6,916 nucleotides of DNA from JBFLVN01 sp040758475. Its GTDB lineage: Bacteria > JAGRBM01. Location of the stretch: positions 1 through 6,916 of the forward strand of contig JBFLVN010000203.1 in the NCBI GenBank assembly GCA_040758475.1, read 5' to 3'. Below, in pieces: positions 1 to 5,926 of the stretch. The notes under the pieces were generated by a model. It worked only from the letters and a program-made list of their open reading frames with translations. It did not search any database and was not told the origin of the DNA. Position 1 is the first letter of the stretch; each line of letters opens with the position of its first letter. Both the position numbers and the translations under genes were made by a program.

Positions 1-17
1 CCCAGAAATAATTGCTC

Positions 18-953
18 TTATATCCCCGTCGCCTTCACGAGGCTCTGGACGTGGCCGTAGGAAGTGTCGAGGGCCTTTTTCTCTTCGGGGGTGAGCTGGA
101 TCTCGACAATCTTCTCGACGCCGCCAGCGCCGAGCACCACGGGAACGCCCATGAACGTCCCCTTGTAGCCGTATTCGCCGTTCAGGTAGGCCGCGCAGGG
201 GCGGGTGATCTTGCGGTCCCTTAAGTACGCCTCCGCCATCTCGACGGCCGAAGCCGCCGGGGCGAAGTAAGCCGAGCCAGTCTTGAGAAGGGCCACGATC
301 TCGCCGCCGCCGTCGGCCGTGCGCTTCACGATGGCGTCGATCTTCTCCTTGGAAAGAAGCTCCGTGAGTGGAATCCCCGCCACCGAGCAGAGGCGCGGGA
401 GCGGGACCATGGAATCCCCGTGGCCCCCCAGCACGAAGGCCGTCACGTCGGTCACGGAAACGCCCAGTTCCTGGGCGATGAACGTCCGCATGCGGGAGCT
501 ATCCAGAATCCCCGCCATGCCGACCACCTTGCTGGCCGGGAACCCGGTGATCTTGTGGTAGACGTAGACCATGGCGTCGAGGGGGTTCGAGATGACGATG
601 GTGAAGGCGCCGGGGCACTTTTCCTTCGCGTTCTTGGCCACGTCCGACATGATCTTGGTATTGATCTGGACGAGGTCGTCGCGGCTCATCCCGGGCTTCC
701 TTGGAACGCCCGCCGTGATGATGAGGACGTCGGAACCGGCCAGGTCATTCCAGTCCGTCGTGCCGGTGACATTCACGGAGCCGCCGCTCACGGGCGTACT
801 CTGGAGAATGTCCAGGGCCTTCCCCTTGGGCATGGTCTCGGTCTGGGGGATGTCGTAGAGGACCACATCGCCCAGGCTCTTCTGGGAGCAGAGAAGGGCC
901 AATTGGCCACCAATGTTTCCCGCGCCGATGAGGCCGATCTTGGGACGCTTCAT
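18..953 (-). CDS. mdh: Malate dehydrogenase, NAD-dependent, LDH-like type
   Basis: This 311-residue protein should interconvert malate and oxaloacetate with NAD in the cytoplasm (TCA cycle). Seen in the sequence: the Rossmann dinucleotide loop GAGNIG at residues 10-15. Asp34 at the end of the second strand (VVLYD) is the usual mark of NAD rather than NADP preference. The active-site loop PRKPGMSRDDL at 84-94 carries two arginines, R85 and R91, for the substrate carboxylates; in this family Arg rather than Gln here separates malate from lactate dehydrogenases. NPLD lies at 123-126. Asp151 and Arg154 lie in GILDSSRMR, and the catalytic His178 in GGHGDSMVP. The length matches the 305-320-residue LDH-like MDH group. 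The ATG at 953 was chosen because AAGGAG lies 8 bases upstream; the reading frame stays open further upstream but only through the end of icd. The gene lies 23 bases after icd on the same strand, so co-transcription is likely. The stop TAA is at 18-20. No oddities are visible. Confidence 0.96.
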   Translation of the reverse strand: MKRPKIGLIGAGNIGGQLALLCSQKSLGDVVLYDIPQTETMPKGKALDILQSTPVSGGSVNVTGTTDWNDLAGSDVLIITAGVPRKPGMSRDDLVQINTKIMSDVAKNAKEKCPGAFTIVISNPLDAMVYVYHKITGFPASKVVGMAGILDSSRMRTFIAQELGVSVTDVTAFVLGGHGDSMVPLPRLCSVAGIPLTELLSKEKIDAIVKRTADGGGEIVALLKTGSAYFAPAASAVEMAEAYLRDRKITRPCAAYLNGEYGYKGTFMGVPVVLGAGGVEKIVEIQLTPEEKKALDTSYGHVQSLVKATGI

Positions 954-961
954 GGGTCTTT

Positions 962-967
962 CTCCTT
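962..967 (-). promoter_or_regulatory. Ribosome binding site of mdh
   Basis: On the minus strand AAGGAG lies 8 bases before the ATG at 951-953, inside the 23-base icd-mdh gap. It fixes the mdh start against longer in-frame alternatives that would overlap icd. Confidence 0.75.
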
Positions 968-976
968 TTTCCAGCC

Positions 977-2254
977 TTACATGTTGCCGATGATGGCTTG
1001 CCCGAACTCGCTGCACTTCAAAAGCTTGGCGCCGGGGATCAGGCGTTCGAGATCGTAGGTAACCGTCTTGTTCGCGATGGCCTTCGCCAGGCCCTTGTAA
1101 ACGAGTTCCGCCGCTTCGTCCCACCCCATGTGTTCGAGCATGGAGGCGCCTGAGAGGATGACGGAACCGGGGTTCACCTTGTCCTGGCCCGCGTACTTGG
1201 GCGCCGTGCCGTGGGTCGCTTCGAAGAGGGCCGCCTTGTCCCCGATGTTCCCGCCGGGGGCCATGCCGAGGCCCCCCACCTGGGCGGCGGCCGCGTCGGA
1301 AAGATAATCGCCGTTCAGATTGGGCGTCGCAATGACGGAGTATTCATCGGGGCGCAGGAGGATCTGCTGGAACATGGAGTCGGCGATCCGGTCCTTGAGC
1401 AGGATCTTTCCCGCCGGCACTTTGCCACCGTGCTTTTCATACACGTCGTCCTCGGTGACGACTTCATTCTTGAATTCCTTCTTTGCGAGTTCGTAACCCC
1501 AGTCCCGGAACGCCCCTTCGGTGAACTTCATGATGTTCCCCTTGTGGACGAGGGTCACCGAGGGAAGCTTCTTGTCGATCGCGTAGCGGATCGCCCGGCG
1601 GACGAGGCGCTGGGAGCCGAACTTGCTCATGGGCTTGATGCCGACGCCCGAGTCTTTCCGGATATCGGCTCCGAGTTTCTTGCCCAGGAACTTGATGAGT
1701 TTTCCGGCTTCCTTCGTCCCCGCCTTGTATTCGATGCCGGCGTAGACGTCTTCCGTGTTCTCGCGGAAGATGACGAAGTTCACCTTCTCCGGCTCCCGCA
1801 CGGGCGACGGCGTTCCCTGGAAGTAACGGACCGGCCGGATGCAGGTATAGAGGTCGAGCCGCTGGCGCAGGGTCACGTTGAGCGAGCGGATGCCCCCGCC
1901 CACGGGCGTCGTAAGGGGCCCCTTGATGGCCACCACGTATTTTTCGATGGCCTGGAGGGTCTCCTCGGGAAGCCAGACGTCCTTCCCGTAAAGCTTGGTC
2001 GCCTTCTCACCGGCGTAGATTTCCAGCCAGTGAATCTTGCGCTTCCCCGCGTAGGCCTTCTGGACGGCGGCGTCGAACACGGGTTGGGAGGCTTGCCAGA
2101 TATCGGGCCCCGTACCGTCTCCTTCAATGAAGGGGATGATCGGATCGTCAGGAACTTCAAGCAACCCGCCCTTCTTGGGGCGGATGCGGCTCCCTTCCTT
2201 GGGGGTTTGGACGAGGGATTTTGGAGCTTTCTTGGCAGAGGAACGCTTGCCCAT
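977..2254 (-). CDS. icd: Isocitrate dehydrogenase, NADP-dependent (E. coli Icd type)
   Basis: This 425-residue cytoplasmic TCA enzyme should decarboxylate isocitrate to 2-oxoglutarate with NADP and Mg/Mn. It closely resembles E. coli Icd (416 residues). Seen: the glycine-rich start of the core, IEGDGTGPD, at 43-51. The isocitrate-binding segment GGGIRSLNVTLRQ at 119-131 holds Ser124, equivalent to E. coli Ser113, along with Asn126 and Arg130. Arg140, Tyr171 (ENTEDVYAG) and Lys238 (VHKGNIMK) are present, as is the metal-site region NGDYLSDAAAAQ. The NADP-selecting residues K353, Y354, Y400 and R404 match E. coli K344, Y345, Y391 and R395, so NADP use is well supported. The ATG at 2254 is preferred: GGGAG lies 10 bases upstream. 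An in-frame TTG at 2290 would add 12 residues. Compared with E. coli there are about 11 extra N-terminal residues, rich in Lys and Arg. It is the first gene of an icd-mdh unit, divergent from the lipid transporter. Confidence 0.96.
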   Translation of the reverse strand: MGKRSSAKKAPKSLVQTPKEGSRIRPKKGGLLEVPDDPIIPFIEGDGTGPDIWQASQPVFDAAVQKAYAGKRKIHWLEIYAGEKATKLYGKDVWLPEETLQAIEKYVVAIKGPLTTPVGGGIRSLNVTLRQRLDLYTCIRPVRYFQGTPSPVREPEKVNFVIFRENTEDVYAGIEYKAGTKEAGKLIKFLGKKLGADIRKDSGVGIKPMSKFGSQRLVRRAIRYAIDKKLPSVTLVHKGNIMKFTEGAFRDWGYELAKKEFKNEVVTEDDVYEKHGGKVPAGKILLKDRIADSMFQQILLRPDEYSVIATPNLNGDYLSDAAAAQVGGLGMAPGGNIGDKAALFEATHGTAPKYAGQDKVNPGSVILSGASMLEHMGWDEAAELVYKGLAKAIANKTVTYDLERLIPGAKLLKCSEFGQAIIGNM

Positions 2255-2264
2255 GACGCGCGGT

Positions 2265-2269
2265 CTCCC
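2265..2269 (-). promoter_or_regulatory. Probable ribosome binding site of icd
   Basis: GGGAG on the minus strand is 10 bases upstream of the ATG at 2252-2254. It supports this start over the upstream in-frame TTG at 2288-2290. The spacing is slightly long but acceptable. Confidence 0.5.
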
Positions 2270-2322
2270 GGAGGTGGATTGGATGGCCAATGCCTTTCAC
2301 GGCTGGCGGGAAAGGCGGCGCT

Positions 2323-2351
2323 TTCGTAGCCGGGCACCGGCCCCGAATCAA
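2323..2351 (-). promoter_or_regulatory. Weak candidate sigma-70-like promoter for icd-mdh
   Basis: On the minus strand TTGATT (2346-2351) is followed after 17 bases by TACGAA (2323-2328). This gives a -35/-10 arrangement with correct spacing but only a partial -10 match. It lies about 70 bases upstream of the icd ATG. This is a by-eye pattern match and may be chance. Confidence 0.22.
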
Positions 2352-2362
2352 CCGCGGCGGCG

Positions 2363-2391
2363 TTGACGGCCCCGCTGGACCGTGATACCAA
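2363..2391 (+). promoter_or_regulatory. Weak candidate sigma-70-like promoter for the Mla-like operon
   Basis: TTGACG (2363-2368, five of six matches to the -35 consensus) is followed after 17 bases by TACCAA (2386-2391, three of six matches to the -10). It would give a leader of roughly 85 bases before the ATG at 2482. This is only pattern matching; the -10 is weak. Confidence 0.25.
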
Positions 2392-2481
2392 CCAAGCGGT
2401 TTTACAAGCCTTTTTAAGACGGGTGCCGCCAAGAAGCCGGGGAAGTCTCACCTTCCGTTCCCCGCGCGTGCGGATGGGCTC

Positions 2482-3255
2482 ATGATCGAGATCAAGGGGA
2501 TCAAGAAGCGTTTTGGGGACCTTGAACTCCTGCGGGGCGTGAACCTGCGCGTGGAGAAGGGGGAAACGCTCGTCCTCATCGGCCCTCCGGGATGCGGGAA
2601 ATCCGTGCTCCTTAAAATCTGCGCCGGGCTCATCGAACCCGACGCCGGTGAAATCCTCATCGACGGCAAATCCATCACCAAGGCCCGGGGCCGCGCCCTC
2701 GACCAGATCCGCTCGCGGATGGGAATGCTCTTCCAGAACTACGCCCTCTTCGACTCCATGAGCGTCAAAGAGAACCTCGCCCTCGCCCTCCGGCAGCTAA
2801 CGGACGATTCGGAAGAGCGGATTTCGGAGCGCGTGAAGGAAGCCCTCTCCTGGGTGAAACTCAAGAACGTCGAAAACCTCAAGACCGCCGAGCTTTCGGG
2901 CGGCATGAAAAAGCGCGTCGGCATCGCCCGGGCGTGGGTGATCCGGCCGGACTTCATGCTCTACGACGAGCCCACCGCCGGCCTCGATCCGGTTACGAGC
3001 GAGCGGATCAACGTCCTCATCAAGGCCTTCGCCCGCGACCACAAGATGAGCTCCATCGCCGTCTCCCAGGACATGCTCACCGCCTTCAGCATCGCCGACA
3101 AATTGGCGTTCCTCTACGAAGGCGAGATCAAGCAGGTGGGGACCGCCGAGGAAATGAAAAACTCCTCGAACCCCTACGTCCGCCAGTTCCTCCAGGGCAT
3201 GATGGATGGGCCCATCAAGATGGACCAGAAGGTCGAAGAAGAGGAAGCCGCATGA
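2482..3255 (+). CDS. mlaF: MlaF-like lipid ABC transporter ATPase 1 (H-loop His replaced by Gln)
   Basis: This 257-residue cytoplasmic ATPase should power an MlaE-type permease in inner-outer membrane lipid transport. Seen: Walker A GPPGCGKS at 34-41, Q-loop Gln85 (LFQNYALFDS), signature LSGGMKKRV at 138-146, Walker B FMLYDEPT at 158-165 with catalytic Glu163, and D-loop GLDP at 167-170. The signature ending in M, the QNYALFDSMSV stretch and the C-terminal VRQFLQG...DGP segment are typical of the MlaF family rather than amino-acid or metal importers. The odd feature is that the switch motif reads VSQD, so residue 196 is Gln (codon CAG at 3067-3069) where His is expected. The C terminus ends in an acidic tail (VEEEEAA). 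The start ATG has only a weak GGA about 7 bases upstream. It is the first gene of the operon, and its TGA overlaps the ATG of ATPase 2 (ATGA). The two ATPases align without gaps through residue 198, so they are paralogues. Confidence 0.93.
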   Translation: MIEIKGIKKRFGDLELLRGVNLRVEKGETLVLIGPPGCGKSVLLKICAGLIEPDAGEILIDGKSITKARGRALDQIRSRMGMLFQNYALFDSMSVKENLALALRQLTDDSEERISERVKEALSWVKLKNVENLKTAELSGGMKKRVGIARAWVIRPDFMLYDEPTAGLDPVTSERINVLIKAFARDHKMSSIAVSQDMLTAFSIADKLAFLYEGEIKQVGTAEEMKNSSNPYVRQFLQGMMDGPIKMDQKVEEEEAA

Positions 3256-3992
3256 TCGTCTTCCGCGACCTCTTCAAGTCCTTCGGCTCCAACCAGGTCC
3301 TCCGGGGAATCAACATCACGGTGAACGAGGGAGAGACCCTCTTCATCATCGGCTCCTCGGGAACGGGCAAGAGCGTCACCATCAAGCACCTCGTGGGCCT
3401 GCTCAAGGCCGACAGCGGGGAGATATGGCTCGACGGCGAGGAGATCACCCACTACGACGAGCGCCAGTTCATGCACGTCCGTAAGAAGTGCTCCATGGTG
3501 TTCCAGGCCCCCGCCCTCTTCGACTCGCTCTCCGTGGGGGAGAACGTAGCCTTCCCCCTTCGGCGCCACACGCGCCTTTCCGAAAAAGAAATCCGCGACC
3601 GGGTGATCGAGACCCTCTCCCTGGTCAATCTCTCCATGTACGCCGACGCCATGCCCCACGAAATCTCCGGGAGCATGGCCAAGCGGGTGTCGCTTGCCCG
3701 CAGCATCGCGCTAAGGCCCAAGTACGTCCTCTACGACGAGCCCACTACGGGCGCCGACCCCATCACGGCCAACACCCTGAACGCCCTCATCAAGGACTTC
3801 GCCCGCAAGCTCAAGGTGACGAGCATCGTCGTCTCCCACGACATGGAATCGGTGCGGCAGGTGGCCGACCGGGTGATCATGCTCTACAAGGGCAAGGTCC
3901 AGTTCGACGGCTCTCCCCAGGCCCTCTTTTCCTCGGCGGACCCCATCGTCCGCCAGTTCGTCACTGGCGTGGCCGAAGGGCCCATGGAGTAA
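3252..3992 (+). CDS. mlaF: MlaF-like lipid ABC transporter ATPase 2 (altered signature motif)
   Basis: This 246-residue ATPase is the second of the pair and a likely heterodimer partner of ATPase 1. Seen: Walker A GSSGTGKS at 34-41, Q-loop Gln85 (VFQAPALFDS), Walker B YVLYDEPT at 158-165 with Glu163, and a normal switch His196 (VVSHDM). The signature is ISGSMAKRV at 138-146: the second Gly of LSGG is Ser141 (AGC at 3672-3674) and the leading Leu is Ile. The D-loop is GADP, with Ala168 replacing the usual Leu. The C terminus has the family's VRQFVTG...EGP segment but lacks the acidic tail of ATPase 1. The start at 3252 was chosen because GAGG lies 7 bases upstream, the ATGA overlap implies translational coupling, and residues from here align with ATPase 1. 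The frame is open further upstream, but only inside ATPase 1. Three bases separate it from permease 1. Confidence 0.93.
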   Translation: MIVFRDLFKSFGSNQVLRGINITVNEGETLFIIGSSGTGKSVTIKHLVGLLKADSGEIWLDGEEITHYDERQFMHVRKKCSMVFQAPALFDSLSVGENVAFPLRRHTRLSEKEIRDRVIETLSLVNLSMYADAMPHEISGSMAKRVSLARSIALRPKYVLYDEPTTGADPITANTLNALIKDFARKLKVTSIVVSHDMESVRQVADRVIMLYKGKVQFDGSPQALFSSADPIVRQFVTGVAEGPME

Positions 3993-3995
3993 GCC

Positions 3996-4832
3996 GTGGA
4001 AAAGACCCTTCCCAAACCGGCCGCCGATACCGCGCTCGAACGCGCGGCCGCCGTCATCGCCCGGCCCGTGAGCGGTTTCCTGGAGGAGATGGGGCGCCTC
4101 CTCTTCTTCCTGCGGGAAATCGCCCTGGCCGGCTGGTCGCGGCACCAGTACTGGGACGTTGTGCGCTACCAGCTCTTCCAGGTCGGCTGGCGGAGCGTCC
4201 CCATCGCCGTGCTGGCGGGCGTGTTCGTGGGCGGCATCTTCGCCATCCAGATCCACGACAACCTCTACGAATTCGGCGCCACGGCCATGCTGGGGGGGAT
4301 CAGCGCTTCCATTACGGTCCGGGAAGTGGGGCCCCTCATGATCGCTCTGCTCCTCGGCGGCCGGATCGGCGCCTTCACGACGGCCGAACTCGGCACCATG
4401 AACGTGACCGACCAGATCGACGCCATGCGATGCCTGGCCACCGACCCGATCAAGTACCTCGTCGTCCCCCGTTTCTACGCCCTCATCATCATGAGCTGGG
4501 TGCTCACGGTCATCGGCATCGTCATCGGCGTGCTGGGGGCCTCGTTCGTCGCGTGGTCTATCGCCCACGTTAACTTCTACCTCTTCTTTTCCAACATCGC
4601 GGCCCTCGTGGACCTCTACAGCTTCATCTCTGGCCTCGTCAAAAGCATGGTCTTCGGGGTCTTTATCTCGACCGTGAGCTGCTACTACGGCTTCCACACG
4701 CGCGGCGGCGCGGAAGACGTGGGCCGGAACGTGAACCGCACGGTCGTGATCCTGGGGATCGGTCTCCTGTGCATCGATTACGTCCTGGCGGTCCTGAACG
4801 ACGCCCTCTACTACGCTTTCTTCAAGGGATAA
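3996..4832 (+). CDS. mlaE: MlaE-like lipid ABC transporter permease 1
   Basis: This 278-residue inner-membrane permease of the MlaE/YrbE family should form the transmembrane path for lipid together with an MCE protein. Seen: a hydrophilic N terminus (1-25), then an amphipathic stretch at about 28-60. Hydrophobic segments follow at about 66-88, 108-127, 160-187, 194-230 (probably two spans) and 247-268. Family motifs are present: VREVGPLMIALLLGGRIGA at 108-126, AELGTMNVTDQIDAM at 130-144 followed by DPIKYLVVPR (150-159), and HTRGGAEDVG at 234-243. The GTG start has GGAG 6 bases upstream, overlapping the end of ATPase 2. E. coli MlaE is about 260 residues, so this protein has a slightly longer N terminus. 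Four bases separate it from permease 2, to which it is related but clearly diverged. Transport direction and lipid are not shown by the sequence. Confidence 0.93.
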   Translation: MEKTLPKPAADTALERAAAVIARPVSGFLEEMGRLLFFLREIALAGWSRHQYWDVVRYQLFQVGWRSVPIAVLAGVFVGGIFAIQIHDNLYEFGATAMLGGISASITVREVGPLMIALLLGGRIGAFTTAELGTMNVTDQIDAMRCLATDPIKYLVVPRFYALIIMSWVLTVIGIVIGVLGASFVAWSIAHVNFYLFFSNIAALVDLYSFISGLVKSMVFGVFISTVSCYYGFHTRGGAEDVGRNVNRTVVILGIGLLCIDYVLAVLNDALYYAFFKG

Positions 4833-4836
4833 GCGC

Positions 4837-5640
4837 GTGAACTCCTTCGTACGCATGGTTTTCGGTTTCTTTCGCGTCCTCGGGCGGGCCTTCCAGCTCT
4901 ACGGCGAAACGATCGCCTACCTGGGGGCGACCATCCAGGACGTCTTTACGAGCAAGAAGCGCCGCCAGCAGGTCATCACCACCTGGCTCGACCAGATCTA
5001 CTGGATCGGCAATAAGAGCGCTTCCATCGTCCTCTCGACGATCGCCTTCGTGGGCATGATCTCCATCGTCGAGATGTCGTTCCAGATGAACCGCGTCCTC
5101 CACAGCACGGACTTCGTGCCGGGTTTCGCGGCCCTCATCATCTTCCGCGAATTCGCCAGCGTCATCCCCGCCGCCATGATGGCGGGCAAGGTGGGCGCCG
5201 GCATCACGGCGGAAATCGGCAGCATGCAGATCACCGAACAGGTGGACGCGCTCCGCCTCATCTCCCTGAACCCGGTCAAGCACCTCGTCGTCCCCCGGTT
5301 CGTGGCCTGCGTCGTGGCCATGATCCTCCTTTCCAGCATCGCGAGCCTCGTGGCCTTCACGACGGCCATGATGGTGACGGACGTCAAGCTCCAGATCAGC
5401 CCCGAAATGTTCGTGAACACGGCCCTTTTCTTCGTGGGCCCCTCGGACTTGTGGGTCAACGTCTTTAAGGCCTTCATCTTCGGCCAGATCATCCCCATCA
5501 TCGCGAGCCTCTACGGCTTCCTGACCCGGGGCGGCGCGGAAGGGGTGGGCCTCGCCTGCACGAAGGCCGTCGTTTATTCGGGTCTCGTGATCGTCATTCT
5601 GGACTTTTTCATTACCTGGGCGGCGACGGCGATTCTCTAA
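4837..5640 (+). CDS. mlaE: MlaE-like lipid ABC transporter permease 2
   Basis: This is a 267-residue second permease of the MlaE/YrbE family in the inner membrane. Seen: an amphipathic N-terminal region (1-35) and a basic turn SKKRRQQ at 39-45. Hydrophobic segments lie at about 61-80, 94-116, 154-180, 191-229 (likely two) and 244-266. Family motifs: REFASVIPAAMMAGKVGAG at 104-122, AEIGSMQITEQVDALR at 125-140 followed by NPVKHLVVPR (145-154), and LTRGGAEGVG at 229-238. The GTG start has AAGGGA 7 bases upstream, inside the end of permease 1; an in-frame ATG at 4855 is a less likely alternative. Two neighbouring, non-identical permeases suggest a heterodimer, as known for the YrbEA/YrbEB pairs of actinobacterial Mce systems. 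The gene ends directly at a 7-bp GC-rich hairpin. Confidence 0.93.
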   Translation: MNSFVRMVFGFFRVLGRAFQLYGETIAYLGATIQDVFTSKKRRQQVITTWLDQIYWIGNKSASIVLSTIAFVGMISIVEMSFQMNRVLHSTDFVPGFAALIIFREFASVIPAAMMAGKVGAGITAEIGSMQITEQVDALRLISLNPVKHLVVPRFVACVVAMILLSSIASLVAFTTAMMVTDVKLQISPEMFVNTALFFVGPSDLWVNVFKAFIFGQIIPIIASLYGFLTRGGAEGVGLACTKAVVYSGLVIVILDFFITWAATAIL

Positions 5641-5666
5641 GGCCGCTCAGAAAAGGAGCAGCGGCC
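5641..5666 (+). repeat. Inverted repeat (hairpin) at the end of permease 2
   Basis: GGCCGCT (5641-5647) and AGCGGCC (5660-5666) form a perfect 7-bp stem around a 12-base loop, starting the base after the TAA stop. No T-run follows directly, so it is not a textbook terminator. It could stabilise or process the 3' end of the upstream message. Confidence 0.6.
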
Positions 5667-5702
5667 CCTCTGCCGGAAGGCGGCCAGCGGGCGGAAGACC
5701 GG

Positions 5703-5721
5703 GGCGTAAAGCCGTTTTTTT
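5703..5721 (+). terminator. Weak candidate intrinsic terminator
   Basis: GGC (5703-5705), loop GTAAA and GCC (5711-5713) are followed by G and seven T (5715-5721). The T-run stands out in GC-rich sequence, but the stem is only 3 bp. It may cause partial termination between permease 2 and mlaD, or be chance. Confidence 0.3.
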
Positions 5722-5912
5722 AATGTTTTGGCCGGTCAGGCCATAGCCAAGGCCCGATTCGGCGTGTTAGAAGAGGGGGCCTCCTCAAGGGGATTGGGCG
5801 GCGCTGAAGGCCCGGTGGGGACGGGGTTTTCGGCGCCAGAAACGAACTAAGAAGCGATACCGGACGCGCATCGGAAGGCCTCAAAACCACGATGCAGCCG
5901 GGGAGTTTTGGC

Positions 5913-5917
5913 GGAGG
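5913..5917 (+). promoter_or_regulatory. Ribosome binding site of mlaD
   Basis: GGAGG lies 9 bases before the ATG at 5927. It fixes the mlaD start and supports efficient independent initiation after the long gap. Another ATG at 5919 (ATG GGC AGA TGA) is only one base after the motif and in another frame, so it is unlikely to use this site well. Confidence 0.7.
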
Positions 5918-5926
5918 AATGGGCAG

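Larger units (their letters stand above)
2255..2481. other. Divergent intergenic region between icd and the Mla-like operon
   Basis: These 227 bases separate two divergently transcribed units and should contain promoters for both. No convincing gene is present; short open frames here have no recognisable protein. The only AT-richer patch is about 2399-2418. No clear operator palindrome, riboswitch or terminator hairpin was recognised. Confidence 0.7.
5641..5926 (+). other. Non-coding gap between permease 2 and mlaD
   Basis: These 286 bases interrupt an otherwise tightly packed operon. They contain a perfect 7-bp stem at the left end, a run of seven T at 5715-5721 with a short stem before it, and a 5-bp stem with 5-base loop at 5730-5744. 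No convincing gene was found. The only notable short frame is a 12-codon ATG ORF at 5892-5930 whose TGA overlaps the mlaD start. No convincing promoter was recognised, although one for mlaD could lie here. Confidence 0.65.

Noticed and set aside
420..1058. Plus-strand open frame (212 codons) antisense to mdh and the icd-mdh junction
   Set aside because: It is a His/Gly/Asp-rich shadow translation of a clear malate dehydrogenase on the other strand and has no recognisable domain.
2288..2290. TTG as the start of icd
   Set aside because: It adds 12 residues with no family match. The ATG at 2254 has GGGAG upstream and already gives a protein slightly longer than E. coli Icd.
1211..2329. Long plus-strand open frame (372 codons) antisense to icd
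   Set aside because: It mirrors a well-conserved icd in GC-rich DNA and its translation matches no family I recognise. Such shadows are expected where third codon positions are mostly G or C.
2399..2418. AT-richer patch in the divergent region as a terminator or strong promoter
   Set aside because: There is no stem before the T-run at 2410-2415. The -35/-10-like hexamers there (TTTACA on plus, TTGTAA on minus) have wrong spacing, 9 to 14 bases.
2934..3251. Upstream in-frame extension of ATPase 2 (106 more residues)
   Set aside because: The extra residues are an out-of-frame reading of ATPase 1. The ATG at 3252 has a ribosome binding site and gives a protein aligning from residue 1 with ATPase 1.
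3711..4856. Minus-strand open frame (381 codons) across ATPase 2, permease 1 and the start of permease 2
   Set aside because: It lies opposite parts of three clear genes and encodes a His/Asp/Glu-rich, low-information protein typical of antisense frames in GC-rich coding DNA.
5730..5744. TGGCC-GGTCA-GGCCA hairpin as a terminator
   Set aside because: The stem is 5 bp, but no T-run follows it on either strand.
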